From the NCBI RefSeq assembly GCF_019802045.1, contig NZ_JAHVHU010000001.1:62001-126000 (forward strand): a stretch of 64,000 nt of DNA, read 5' to 3'. The translations under genes were made by a program, and so were the position numbers. Positions 35,837 through 43,257 of the stretch are shown piece by piece. The notes beneath the pieces were generated by a model. That model saw only the letters and a program-made list of their open reading frames with translations. It was not told the origin of the DNA and made no database searches. This DNA is from Membranihabitans marinus (GTDB lineage Bacteria > Bacteroidota > Bacteroidia > Chitinophagales > Saprospiraceae). Positions within the stretch are counted from its first letter, which is position 1. Each line of letters begins with the position of its first letter.

Positions 35837-37702
35837 ATGAGCTGGAAGTGGTATTATTACATTAGTTGGTTTCCATTCATCTTGTTCACTTTTGCAATGG
35901 ATGCACAAGTCACCTGCACCGGGACTTTCGGCGAGAATATATTCAGTGCGGGAGATTTTGGCAGTGGATATGAAAACATCGTCCCCAATGCCACAGGCAT
36001 TGCGCCGGGATACATCTATACCACCCAGACTCCACCCAGCGATGGTTATTATACCATCACGAACAACATGGCCCGGTGGGAAAGAAACTACGGATCGTGG
36101 ATTAATATCGGAGATAACAGCGATGATCCACAGGGGTATATGATGGTGGTCAATGCATCGTATCAACCCGGTATATTTTATGAACAGACTATTGATAGTT
36201 TATGCCCCAATACGACTTTTGAATTTTCCGCAGATATTATTAATGTGGTACGACGGGAGGTGGGAGGACATTCCTTGCCGGATCTTGACTTCATGATTGA
36301 CGATTCGGTCAGATATTCTACCGGGAAAATACCCCAGGATGAACAATGGCACAAACATGGGTTTGTCTTTGCCTTGGAACCCGGTCAGATAAGCATTAAG
36401 TTAAGTCTGGTCAATAAAGCACCCGGCGGTACAGGAAATGATCTGGCCCTGGATAACATTACTTTTCGACCTTGTGGCCCTGATCCGGATCCTGATTTGG
36501 CGGCAGAAGTGTATTTTTGTGAAGACAATAGCGCACAAGCGACTGCTATCTCAACCAATATAGACACCAGTCAGTTCTACATTCAGTGGCAGACAACCCA
36601 GACCCCGGGTGAGGATTGGCAAAACACCGGAGGGCAAAATCAGACCACAATTGAGCAGGACGTGTCCATCCCTGGAACGTATTATTATCGGTATCAGGTC
36701 ACGAACTCTGCTGAGAACCTAAATAATCCGCACTGCATTTCTCATTCGGAGGTGGTTCGGGCGGAGGTTCTTCCATTGCAATACGAAATTTGGGATACCA
36801 TCTGTGTTGGAAATGAACGGTCATTTGATGGGGATCAGCTGACAGATCCAGGCAGTTACACGGCTTCATTCTTTTCTTCACACGGATGTGACTCCATCGT
36901 CACACTGCATCTCGAGGTGGTCGAAAAGGTGCCGGTGGCTTTTGATCTTCTGGTGGGTCATCCGTTGTGTCATAATTCTGAAGATGGGCAATTAGAAATT
37001 TTGAATACATCAGGCGGGTACGGCCCTTACGAGTATATCGTTGAATCAGATACCAACCGAACGGGTCGATTTTCGAATCTGTCCTCCGGAATCAAGCAGA
37101 TCGGAATTCGGGATCATTTTGGTTGTGTATTCAACACGGAGGAACGACTAATCAACCCACCACTTTTTGATTTACATCCTTTTCGCGATACCCAGCTGGT
37201 ACTTGGTCAACCACTCACGATCGATATCTCAGCGACGGAAGAAATTCATTCTGTGATTGCAATTCCCGATATCCTGGAAGATTGTACGGACTGCAGCAGG
37301 GTTACATTTATTCCGATCAGATCTGCAGAGGTGGTCATTGAAGCACTGAATCGGAATGGATGCCGCAGTAGCGAAACTTTTTTTATAGAGGTGGAAGATG
37401 ACAATCTGCCCATCGCTTTTCCCAATGCTTTTTCACCCAATGGTGATGGTGTGAATGATGACTTTCGGATTATCGCACCGCCTCATCTTGTCCATCGGAT
37501 CAGATCCGCCCGGATTCTGGATCGATGGGGAAACGTGGTGCACACTCCAGCTGATGCATTGGAGCCTGGTAGCCTGGTTTTATGGAAGGGGAACAGTGGT
37601 TCTGTATTTGCTGAACCGGGAATTTATGCTTTTGTCTGTGAATTGGAGCTGATCAATGGGGAAGTCAGGCTGTTCTCGGGGGAGGTGACGGTGGTAAGAT
37701 AA
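35837..37702 (+). CDS. Secreted protein with SprB-like repeat and CHU_C gliding-motility/type IX sorting domain
   Basis: 621 residues. The signal peptide ends around FAMDAQ. The first 200 residues form a beta-sandwich (FEFSADIINVVRREVGG, ISIKLSLVNKAPGGTGNDLA) like a carbohydrate-binding module. Next comes an SprB-like element (HPLCHNSEDGQLEILNTSGG) and then the CHU_C domain (FPNAFSPNGDGVNDDFRI, about 530-550) ending in SGEVTVV, the type B type IX secretion signal. It is likely surface-attached or released and adhesive. Its stop codon is at the edge of the GxxExxY cassette. Confidence 0.92.
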   Translation: MSWKWYYYISWFPFILFTFAMDAQVTCTGTFGENIFSAGDFGSGYENIVPNATGIAPGYIYTTQTPPSDGYYTITNNMARWERNYGSWINIGDNSDDPQGYMMVVNASYQPGIFYEQTIDSLCPNTTFEFSADIINVVRREVGGHSLPDLDFMIDDSVRYSTGKIPQDEQWHKHGFVFALEPGQISIKLSLVNKAPGGTGNDLALDNITFRPCGPDPDPDLAAEVYFCEDNSAQATAISTNIDTSQFYIQWQTTQTPGEDWQNTGGQNQTTIEQDVSIPGTYYYRYQVTNSAENLNNPHCISHSEVVRAEVLPLQYEIWDTICVGNERSFDGDQLTDPGSYTASFFSSHGCDSIVTLHLEVVEKVPVAFDLLVGHPLCHNSEDGQLEILNTSGGYGPYEYIVESDTNRTGRFSNLSSGIKQIGIRDHFGCVFNTEERLINPPLFDLHPFRDTQLVLGQPLTIDISATEEIHSVIAIPDILEDCTDCSRVTFIPIRSAEVVIEALNRNGCRSSETFFIEVEDDNLPIAFPNAFSPNGDGVNDDFRIIAPPHLVHRIRSARILDRWGNVVHTPADALEPGSLVLWKGNSGSVFAEPGIYAFVCELELINGEVRLFSGEVTVVR

Positions 37703-37706
37703 TTTT

Positions 37707-37851
37707 TCAGAACAGGATTTGTAAGATTTTAGGATGTGTCAGGATGGTTCTTCGAACAGGATTTTTAAGATTTTAAGATACTCAGGATTGTAGTTCGGTG
37801 TGTGGATAATGAATCGTGTGCATCGTGTAAATCCAGTCATCGTGTTCAAGA
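37707..37851 (+). repeat. Left 145-bp direct repeat of the GxxExxY cassette
   Basis: It starts TCAGAACAGGATTTGTAAG and ends CATCGTGTTCAAGA, and has inverted end words (GAACAGGAT against ATCGTGTTC). Its right counterpart is at 38504-38648, with no gaps. It is not coding. Confidence 0.9.
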
Positions 37852-37891
37852 CAAATGGAGTCGTTTTCAGAAAATTAATATAAAATAAAAG

Positions 37892-38275
37892 ATGAAAAAT
37901 GAAAAAATCGACGAATTAACCCACAAGATTATTGGATGTGCGATGGAGGTTCACAATCACTTAGGTAATGGTTTTCAAGAAGTTGTTTACCAAAGAGCTT
38001 TGGCTATCGAATTCAGATTACAGGGGCTGTCATTTGCCAGGGAATTGGAAATGGACCTAACTTACAAAGGAGAAAATGTTGGAACCAGACGAGTTGACTT
38101 TCTGGTAGAAGAAAAAGCAATGGTCGAAATTAAAGCTATTGAGAAATTAGAAGGGGTGCATAAAGCGCAGGCTATTAATTATTGTGAAGCCTACGAGATA
38201 GCCGATGGATTGTTAATTAATTTTGGGGGAAGTAGCCTTCAATTTAATCGAGTTTACAATAAGAAGCTAAAGTAG
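37892..38275 (+). CDS. GxxExxY protein (PD-(D/E)XK nuclease-like fold)
   Basis: 127 residues. The naming motif G-x-x-E-x-x-Y is read as GFQEVVY (about residues 28-34), and a nuclease-like core follows: RRVDFLVEEKAMVEIKAIEK, with Asp and Glu-x-Lys in the order of a PD-(D/E)XK site. The chain ends QFNRVYNKKLK. These proteins are known to be short, to sit among intergenic repeats and to be spread through many phyla. Their activity is unproven. It lies between repeats of the cassette and has no partner gene. Confidence 0.93.
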   Translation: MKNEKIDELTHKIIGCAMEVHNHLGNGFQEVVYQRALAIEFRLQGLSFARELEMDLTYKGENVGTRRVDFLVEEKAMVEIKAIEKLEGVHKAQAINYCEAYEIADGLLINFGGSSLQFNRVYNKKLK

Positions 38276-38289
38276 GATAAGGATTGATG

Positions 38290-38496
38290 TCAGAACAGGA
38301 TTGGTAAGATTTCGGGATATGTCAGGATGGTAGTTTTGGGTGCGAATACGGAATCGTGAGTATCTTGTACATCCAGTCATCGTGTTCCAGGCGAGTCAGA
38401 AGAGGATTTATATGATTTTAGGATGTGACAGGATGGTGGTTTTGTATGGGAATCCTGAATCGTGAGTATCTTGTACATCCGGTCATCGTGTTCCAG
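38290..38496 (+). repeat. Two internal 101-bp copies of the cassette repeat
   Basis: Copies 38290-38390 and 38396-38496 follow the same start (TCAGAA.AGGATT) and end (TCATCGTGTTCCAG) as the outer repeats but lack the central 44 bases. They are separated by five bases. Confidence 0.85.
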
Positions 38497-38503
38497 GCAC
38501 GAG

Positions 38504-38648
38504 TCAGAACAGGATTTGTAAGATTTTAGGATATGTCAGGATGGTTCTTCGAACAGGATTGTTAAGATTTTAAGATACTCAGGATTGTGGTTCTGTGTGT
38601 GGATAATGTATCGTGTGCATCTTGTAAATCCAGTCATCGTGTTCAAGA
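38504..38648 (+). repeat. Right 145-bp direct repeat of the GxxExxY cassette
   Basis: Same length as the left copy, differing at six positions by my alignment (about 96% identity). It ends on the base next to the gmhB stop codon (38649 on the minus strand). Confidence 0.9.
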
Positions 38649-39212
38649 TTACCTCCGTTCAGAAAGTAGTTCCTCCAACTCCACCAGATCTTTCAACACA
38701 TAGTCCGGCTGCCATCTTCCTTCCGGATCGGGGTATCCCAGTTGCTCACCCACCAGAATCGTTTTCATGCCCAGGTTCTGGCCAAAACCTACATCTGCTA
38801 TGGTATCACCCACCATGATGGACTTTTCAAAAATGATATCGTGAAAATCCTCCCGGGCCTGGTAGCCCATCACGGGCGACGGTTTGCGACAATTTCCGGA
38901 CTGCAAGGCCAGGTCGCCGCAATAATAGATTCCGTCGATGCAACCGCCTTTCTTGATGATTTTATCCATCATGTGATTATGAACATCGTCGAGTTGTTGG
39001 GAAGTCATTAATCCCCGTCCGATGCCTTGTTGGTTGGTCACTATAATCAGGTGTAGAAATATTTTGGACAAGCTGGACAAGCTGTCAAGCACGCCAGGTA
39101 AAAATTCAAAATCGTCCGGCGTGCTGACATAAGCATCTGGTATGCGCCGGTTGATCACACCATCGCGGTCGAGGAACAAGGTCCATTCGGGTGTAATGGT
39201 TAGCTTATTCAT
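38649..39212 (-). CDS. gmhB: D-glycero-beta-D-manno-heptose-1,7-bisphosphate 7-phosphatase (HAD-IIIA)
   Basis: Starting at the ATG at 39212 (MNKLTITPEWTLFLDRDGVIN), 187 residues. This start overlaps the gmhA stop region by eight bases and puts the HAD motif at D15 and D17. Motif II lies in LIIVTNQQGIGRG, and motifs III/IV in KPSPVMGYQ and SIMVGDTIADV. A Cys/His set for the typical GmhB zinc loop (CIDGIYYCGD) is only partly visible. The next gene upstream is gmhA, which supports a role in ADP-heptose synthesis for lipopolysaccharide core rather than another HAD activity. Confidence 0.9.
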   Translation of the reverse strand: MNKLTITPEWTLFLDRDGVINRRIPDAYVSTPDDFEFLPGVLDSLSSLSKIFLHLIIVTNQQGIGRGLMTSQQLDDVHNHMMDKIIKKGGCIDGIYYCGDLALQSGNCRKPSPVMGYQAREDFHDIIFEKSIMVGDTIADVGFGQNLGMKTILVGEQLGYPDPEGRWQPDYVLKDLVELEELLSERR

Positions 39213-39798
39213 CGGGAAACATCTCGGCTTCAACCAGTTCACAAATGAGGTGCCCGGCCAGGATATGTCCTTCCTGGATACGCGCCGTGTCATAGGACGG
39301 GATCCTTATTTCAATGTCACAGTATTCGGCCAGTGCTCCTCCGTCACCGCCAGTCAGTCCGACCACATTGATGTTCATTTCCCGGGCCTTTTTAGCCGCT
39401 TCAATAATGTTTTCTGATTGGCCGGAGGTTGAAATGGCAATGAGGACATCTCCTTCGGATCCCATGGCACCCAGCATGCGGGCATACACGTGAGCATAAC
39501 TGTAATCATTGGCGACAGCAGTCATAAATGAGGTGTTCACGTGAAGCGCTTCTGCGAAAAGGGGTGGTCGGTCCTTGCGGAATCGTCCGGATAATTCAGC
39601 GGATAGATGTTGTGCGTCAGCTGCACTTCCGCCATTCCCACAAAACAAAACCTTCCCGCCCTTTTTATAATCTAAAATGATCAGGGATACGGTCTGGCCG
39701 ATGGCCTCCAATAGTTCATCCGACTGGAGCATCTGTTCTTTGACGAGGATCGAAGCACGGATATTATCCGAAATAAAGCGAAAATGATCAATGGCCAT
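39205..39798 (-). CDS. gmhA: D-sedoheptulose-7-phosphate isomerase
   Basis: 197 residues, a SIS-domain protein. GNGGSAADAQHLSAELSGRF (54-73) is the GmhA sugar-phosphate-binding loop, and ISTSGQSENIIEAAKKA follows. The mid-helix residues including ANDYSYAHVYARML and the C-terminal RIQEGHILAGHLICELVE are typical. It isomerises sedoheptulose 7-phosphate to D-glycero-manno-heptose 7-phosphate, the first step of heptose synthesis. It forms an overlapping pair with gmhB. Confidence 0.95.
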   Translation of the reverse strand: MAIDHFRFISDNIRASILVKEQMLQSDELLEAIGQTVSLIILDYKKGGKVLFCGNGGSAADAQHLSAELSGRFRKDRPPLFAEALHVNTSFMTAVANDYSYAHVYARMLGAMGSEGDVLIAISTSGQSENIIEAAKKAREMNINVVGLTGGDGGALAEYCDIEIRIPSYDTARIQEGHILAGHLICELVEAEMFPDE

Positions 39799-39831
39799 AC
39801 TGTACGATTTAATAAAATGATTCAGTGCAAT

Positions 39832-40893
39832 TTAATTGCCTGAGAATCGCGAGTTTTTTATTTTGGTGGATTGACTTTTATTTTGGTCTAAAATCCGCGT
39901 GTCGCTTTTTTCGAATCCGGCTATCTCATCCAGTTGGTAGGCATTTCGTTCGGTGGCATTGCGGGTAATGAGTTCACCCAGAAATCCGGCAAGAAAAAGC
40001 TGAGAACCGATAATAATACTGACCAGGGAAATATAGAAATATGGATTGGAGGTCACCAATGGAGCTGAAATACCTTTATTCAGAAGGATGAGTTTGTTAA
40101 TACCCAAATATAAGGCGGCCAGGAGTCCGATAAAAAATATAATGGAACCCAGTAGTCCGAAAAAGTGCATCGGTCGTTTGCCAAATTTGCCCATAAAAAA
40201 TATGGAGACCAGATCCAAAAATCCATTCACAAACCGGGATACGCCAAATTTACTGGTGCCGTACTTTCGCGGCTGATGCTGTACGACCTTTTCACCGATT
40301 TTCATGAATCCAGCCCACTTGACAATGATGGGAATGTATCGATGCATCTCTCCATAGACTTCGATGGAATGGACGACCTTATGACGGTATGCTTTCAGCC
40401 CACAATTGAAGTCATGAAGTGGAATTTTAGACATCTTCCGGGCGACCCAATTAAATAGCTTGGAAGGCAGGTTTTTAGTCCACTTGTTGTCGTATCGTTT
40501 CTTTTTCCAACCCGAGACGACGTCGTAGCCCTCCCGTACGATCATATCATACATCTCCGGAATTTCTTCGGGACTGTCTTGTAAGTCTGCATCCATGGTG
40601 ACGATCACTTCGCCTTTGGTGATATTGAAACCGGTATTCAGAGCTGCTGACTTGCCGTAGTTCCGACGGAATTTGATTCCACGGATTTTCGGACTTTCGT
40701 GGGTCAGCCGGGTAATGATGTCCCAGGAGTCATCTGTGCTGCCATCATCGATAAACACGATTTCATACCGAAGATTGTGTTGATTCATCGTTCTTCGAAT
40801 CCAGGCTTCCAGTTCGGGCAGTGATTCGGCTTCGTTCAGCAGCGGCACCACGATCGATACATCGTAAGGGAATTCTGTTGGATTACTGTTCAT
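39832..40893 (-). CDS. Glycosyltransferase family 2, dolichyl-phosphate mannosyltransferase-like
   Basis: 353 residues. GT-A fold with DDGSTDD (49-55) and DADLQDSPEE (101-110), the metal- and nucleotide-sugar-binding motifs, and two transmembrane helices near 245-265 and 285-310 (FFGLLGSIIFFIGLLAALYL, FYISLVSIIIGSQLFLAG). This layout is of the GtrB/ArnC/DPM1-like type that charges polyprenyl phosphate with a sugar. It overlaps the next gene (DUF4199) by 11 bases. The sugar cannot be assigned. Confidence 0.92.
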   Translation of the reverse strand: MNSNPTEFPYDVSIVVPLLNEAESLPELEAWIRRTMNQHNLRYEIVFIDDGSTDDSWDIITRLTHESPKIRGIKFRRNYGKSAALNTGFNITKGEVIVTMDADLQDSPEEIPEMYDMIVREGYDVVSGWKKKRYDNKWTKNLPSKLFNWVARKMSKIPLHDFNCGLKAYRHKVVHSIEVYGEMHRYIPIIVKWAGFMKIGEKVVQHQPRKYGTSKFGVSRFVNGFLDLVSIFFMGKFGKRPMHFFGLLGSIIFFIGLLAALYLGINKLILLNKGISAPLVTSNPYFYISLVSIIIGSQLFLAGFLGELITRNATERNAYQLDEIAGFEKSDTRILDQNKSQSTKIKNSRFSGN

Positions 40894-41428
40894 CGGAGTC
40901 AGCTTCTGTGAAAGATGGCTTGGATCGCGTCCGGTAGATGGCAGCCAGTATCAGTGCCACCAATCCACCTGGAAGAATAAGCGAGAATAAATAGCCGGTA
41001 AAACTTTGTCCCAGCGTCGGGCGAAAAGTGTTCTCCCGGGTGGTTTCGATCATTAGTTCCCGTTGATCTGCCGTAAGGATGTTATCAAAAACGCCGTTAT
41101 CAAATATTTCGAGTGCCTTTTCCCGGGCGATATCACCCAATTCCGGGTCAATAAAATTGTATAGAAAATAATTGAATATCATATAGATGCCATTCCCGAC
41201 CATAAATGGAATAAATGCTTCCTTGAACGCATCCGAAAAAGCGAGATGATTGTAGTCTTTTTTGGCTTCTCTGGCTGAAAGAAACATGGCCACGATCAGT
41301 AACAACGTTGGAAAGTAGCTCATGGCAAAATGCACCATCATGTGATTGTCGATGATGTCCACGACAAACATAATGACCACGATAGCACCCCCAGCTATCA
41401 AACCCAGATTTACCGATTTTTTTTCCAT
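40883..41428 (-). CDS. DUF4199 family membrane protein
   Basis: 181 residues with four predicted transmembrane helices (about 7-25, 33-50, 72-92 and 143-165) and a short hydrophilic loop. The pattern AFSDAFKEAFIPFMVGNGIYMIFNYFLY and the C-terminal GGLVALILAAIY match the DUF4199 group found beside GT2 glycosyltransferases in Bacteroidota. Function is unknown. It overlaps the GT2 gene and probably shares its operon. Confidence 0.85.
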   Translation of the reverse strand: MEKKSVNLGLIAGGAIVVIMFVVDIIDNHMMVHFAMSYFPTLLLIVAMFLSAREAKKDYNHLAFSDAFKEAFIPFMVGNGIYMIFNYFLYNFIDPELGDIAREKALEIFDNGVFDNILTADQRELMIETTRENTFRPTLGQSFTGYLFSLILPGGLVALILAAIYRTRSKPSFTEADSDEQ

Positions 41429-41992
41429 GCCATATGGTCTTTCATTGTTTAATAAATACGGGCTGGAATCCTTTCAGCCAAACGTACGGTGCGAAGTTAA
41501 ATTCAGACTCCAAAAATAGGACTTCGGATTCATTTATTTCAATATTCACTCCAAAATACCAAAAATCAAACAGGATCGTGTGTGGATGGCCATCCCCGGG
41601 GTTCCAATCGGGGCCATCTGTTTGGATTTGTCAGATAACCCCAAAACACTCAGCCAAGATTCTCAACAACTCAACTATACCCATAAACAATGGCACATCC
41701 CCGTCCGATTAAGTCACCCAACCGCTCAACCAAGGGTAATTGTAAATGGTGGATTGAATTCTGCTTTAAAACCACAGCTTGTTTTTCTCAACGCTCTATC
41801 AAGCCAACCGTAGAAATGTTCTAGACCGTACCTGACACGGAAGGGTGGTGGGGGAACCATTTATTCTACCCATGGATCGTCCCTACCGGGACGAAATTGA
41901 TCATTCGGCTAAACCATCCAAGCCCACAAGCTTCCTGATCCCAGGATAAGACGGATTGAAAACCCCAATTAAAAATTAAAAATTCTATGATT
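41429..41992. other. Gene-free stretch with a -7 box and a REP-like hairpin
   Basis: 564 bases without a supported gene. TACGTTTG on the minus strand (41479-41486) is a TAnnTTTG match for the DUF4199-GT2 operon, 51 bases before the ATG, but its -33 box is off spacing. CGTCCC/GGGACG with loop TACC (41878-41893) is a short hairpin of REP type. Plus-strand frames of 77-92 codons across the region look accidental. Confidence 0.5.
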
Positions 41993-43249
41993 TCAATACA
42001 ATTCATAATTCTCCCGATAAAACACCCCTTTCACTGCCCCTTCCCACGGCTGGTCCAGCAAGGAACTGTTTTTTCCTTTTGATGGGAAGTCTCTGGTGGT
42101 GAACGTAGTTGTTTTGTCTGGATCAATCCAGACAAAATCAATATCAGAATCTTCTTCGGGAACCACCTGGTCTAATCCCATGACTGATCGAGGATTTATA
42201 GAGAGCCAGGTAATTAACTGGTCAATGCCAGCTTGCTTTTTTAAAAGATCATGCAATACCGGAAAAACGAGTGGCAGAGTGGATGCTCCAAAATGAGCCT
42301 GCGCAAATTCTATTTTTTTGTATTCCTCCTCGATGGGAAGGTGTCCTGAAACAATACAATCTACCACTCCGTTGATGAGTGATCGAATAAGAGCTTGACG
42401 GTCCTTTTCTTCCCGAAGTGGCGGAAGCACGAGGTAATTGGTGTCAAAATTGCCAACATGTTTCACCGTACGGATCAGGTTCAAAAAAGACACTGAGGCA
42501 TGCAAATCAGACCGCTTTTTTCGTGCGTTTTTTAGAATGTCGGTGCTTTCTTCCGTTGATATCTGATGCACCAACAAGCGGGATTCTGTGTAGTCCAACA
42601 GGTCAATATCCCGTTTAAGCATGACCGTTTCCGCTATTTCAGGAATTCCCTTGAGACCCATTTCGGTGCTGATCCGACCTTCGTGGATCAACCCATCTGG
42701 TTCGATGGTGTGCTCATAGGGTGTATTAATCACCAGTCCGTTAAAGGTTTTTACATATTGGAGACTTCGCTTCATGAGACCTACATCGTGGATAGGGTGG
42801 AGACCATCAGTAAAGGATCGAACACCTGCCCGGTTCATGTCATAGATTTCTGCCAGGTCTACCCCTTTGATTCCTTTGGAAATAGCTCCCAGAGGGTGGA
42901 TGTCGATGAGGCCCGATTCTTCTTTGAGGTATTGAACTGTCGAACGATTGTCCGTGACAGGATTAAGATTGGGAAGAACATACACGTGGGTGTATCCTCC
43001 GCGTGCTGCGGCACGACTCAGCGTTCGCAAGGTTTCTTGCTGTTCATAGCCCGGTTCTCCCGAAAATGCTCCGATGTCCACCAGTCCGGGAGCGAGGACC
43101 CCGCCTTCCAGAACTTTGGTCCTTGCTGGTTGCTCCAGATTGGTGCCGATGGCACCGATTTTATTGTAGTCAAGAAAAAGGTCGCGTTTCTGATCATGAA
43201 GTGGATGTCCCGGAAAACACAATTGGACATTTTTGAATAAAATACGCAT
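41993..43249 (-). CDS. Dihydroorotase-like amidohydrolase lacking its metal ligands
   Basis: From the ATG at 43249 (MRILFKNVQLCFPGHP) the protein has 418 residues. An upstream ATG would add 28 unrelated residues inside the BatA gene. The fold is clear from LAPGLVDIGAFSGEPGYEQQ, VLPNLNPVTDNR, and GVVDCIVSGHLP. However, the active form has D-x-H-V-H-x-R-E-P-G and T-D-H-A-P-H at these positions. Here both metal-binding histidines are Gly/Phe-type residues and the Asp of TDH is Gly. It is therefore probably a non-catalytic subunit, as known for pseudo-dihydroorotases that pair with aspartate carbamoyltransferase. It lies directly after the BatA gene. Confidence 0.85.
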   Translation of the reverse strand: MRILFKNVQLCFPGHPLHDQKRDLFLDYNKIGAIGTNLEQPARTKVLEGGVLAPGLVDIGAFSGEPGYEQQETLRTLSRAAARGGYTHVYVLPNLNPVTDNRSTVQYLKEESGLIDIHPLGAISKGIKGVDLAEIYDMNRAGVRSFTDGLHPIHDVGLMKRSLQYVKTFNGLVINTPYEHTIEPDGLIHEGRISTEMGLKGIPEIAETVMLKRDIDLLDYTESRLLVHQISTEESTDILKNARKKRSDLHASVSFLNLIRTVKHVGNFDTNYLVLPPLREEKDRQALIRSLINGVVDCIVSGHLPIEEEYKKIEFAQAHFGASTLPLVFPVLHDLLKKQAGIDQLITWLSINPRSVMGLDQVVPEEDSDIDFVWIDPDKTTTFTTRDFPSKGKNSSLLDQPWEGAVKGVFYRENYELY

Positions 43250-43257
43250 GGGATTGA

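Larger units (their letters stand above)
37707..38648 (+). mobile_element. GxxExxY cassette bounded by near-identical 145-bp direct repeats
   Basis: The cassette carries one gene (37892-38275) and four direct copies of a repeat: 145 bp at 37707-37851, 101 bp at 38290-38390 and 38396-38496, and 145 bp at 38504-38648. The outer copies differ at six of 145 positions by my alignment. The cassette begins four bases after one stop codon and ends one base before the other, on the opposite strand. No transposase is seen, so how it moved, or whether it did, is unknown. Confidence 0.5.

Noticed and set aside
37707-38648. CRISPR array
   Set aside because: Repeats are 101-145 bp, few and not separated by uniform short spacers; no cas gene is nearby.
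41434-41813. Two plus-strand frames (92 and 77 codons) in the gap before the dihydroorotase-like gene
   Set aside because: No protein features; they overlap each other and a REP-like hairpin.
41993-43249. Calling this gene pyrC outright
   Set aside because: The metal ligands of an active dihydroorotase are missing, so the symbol is withheld.
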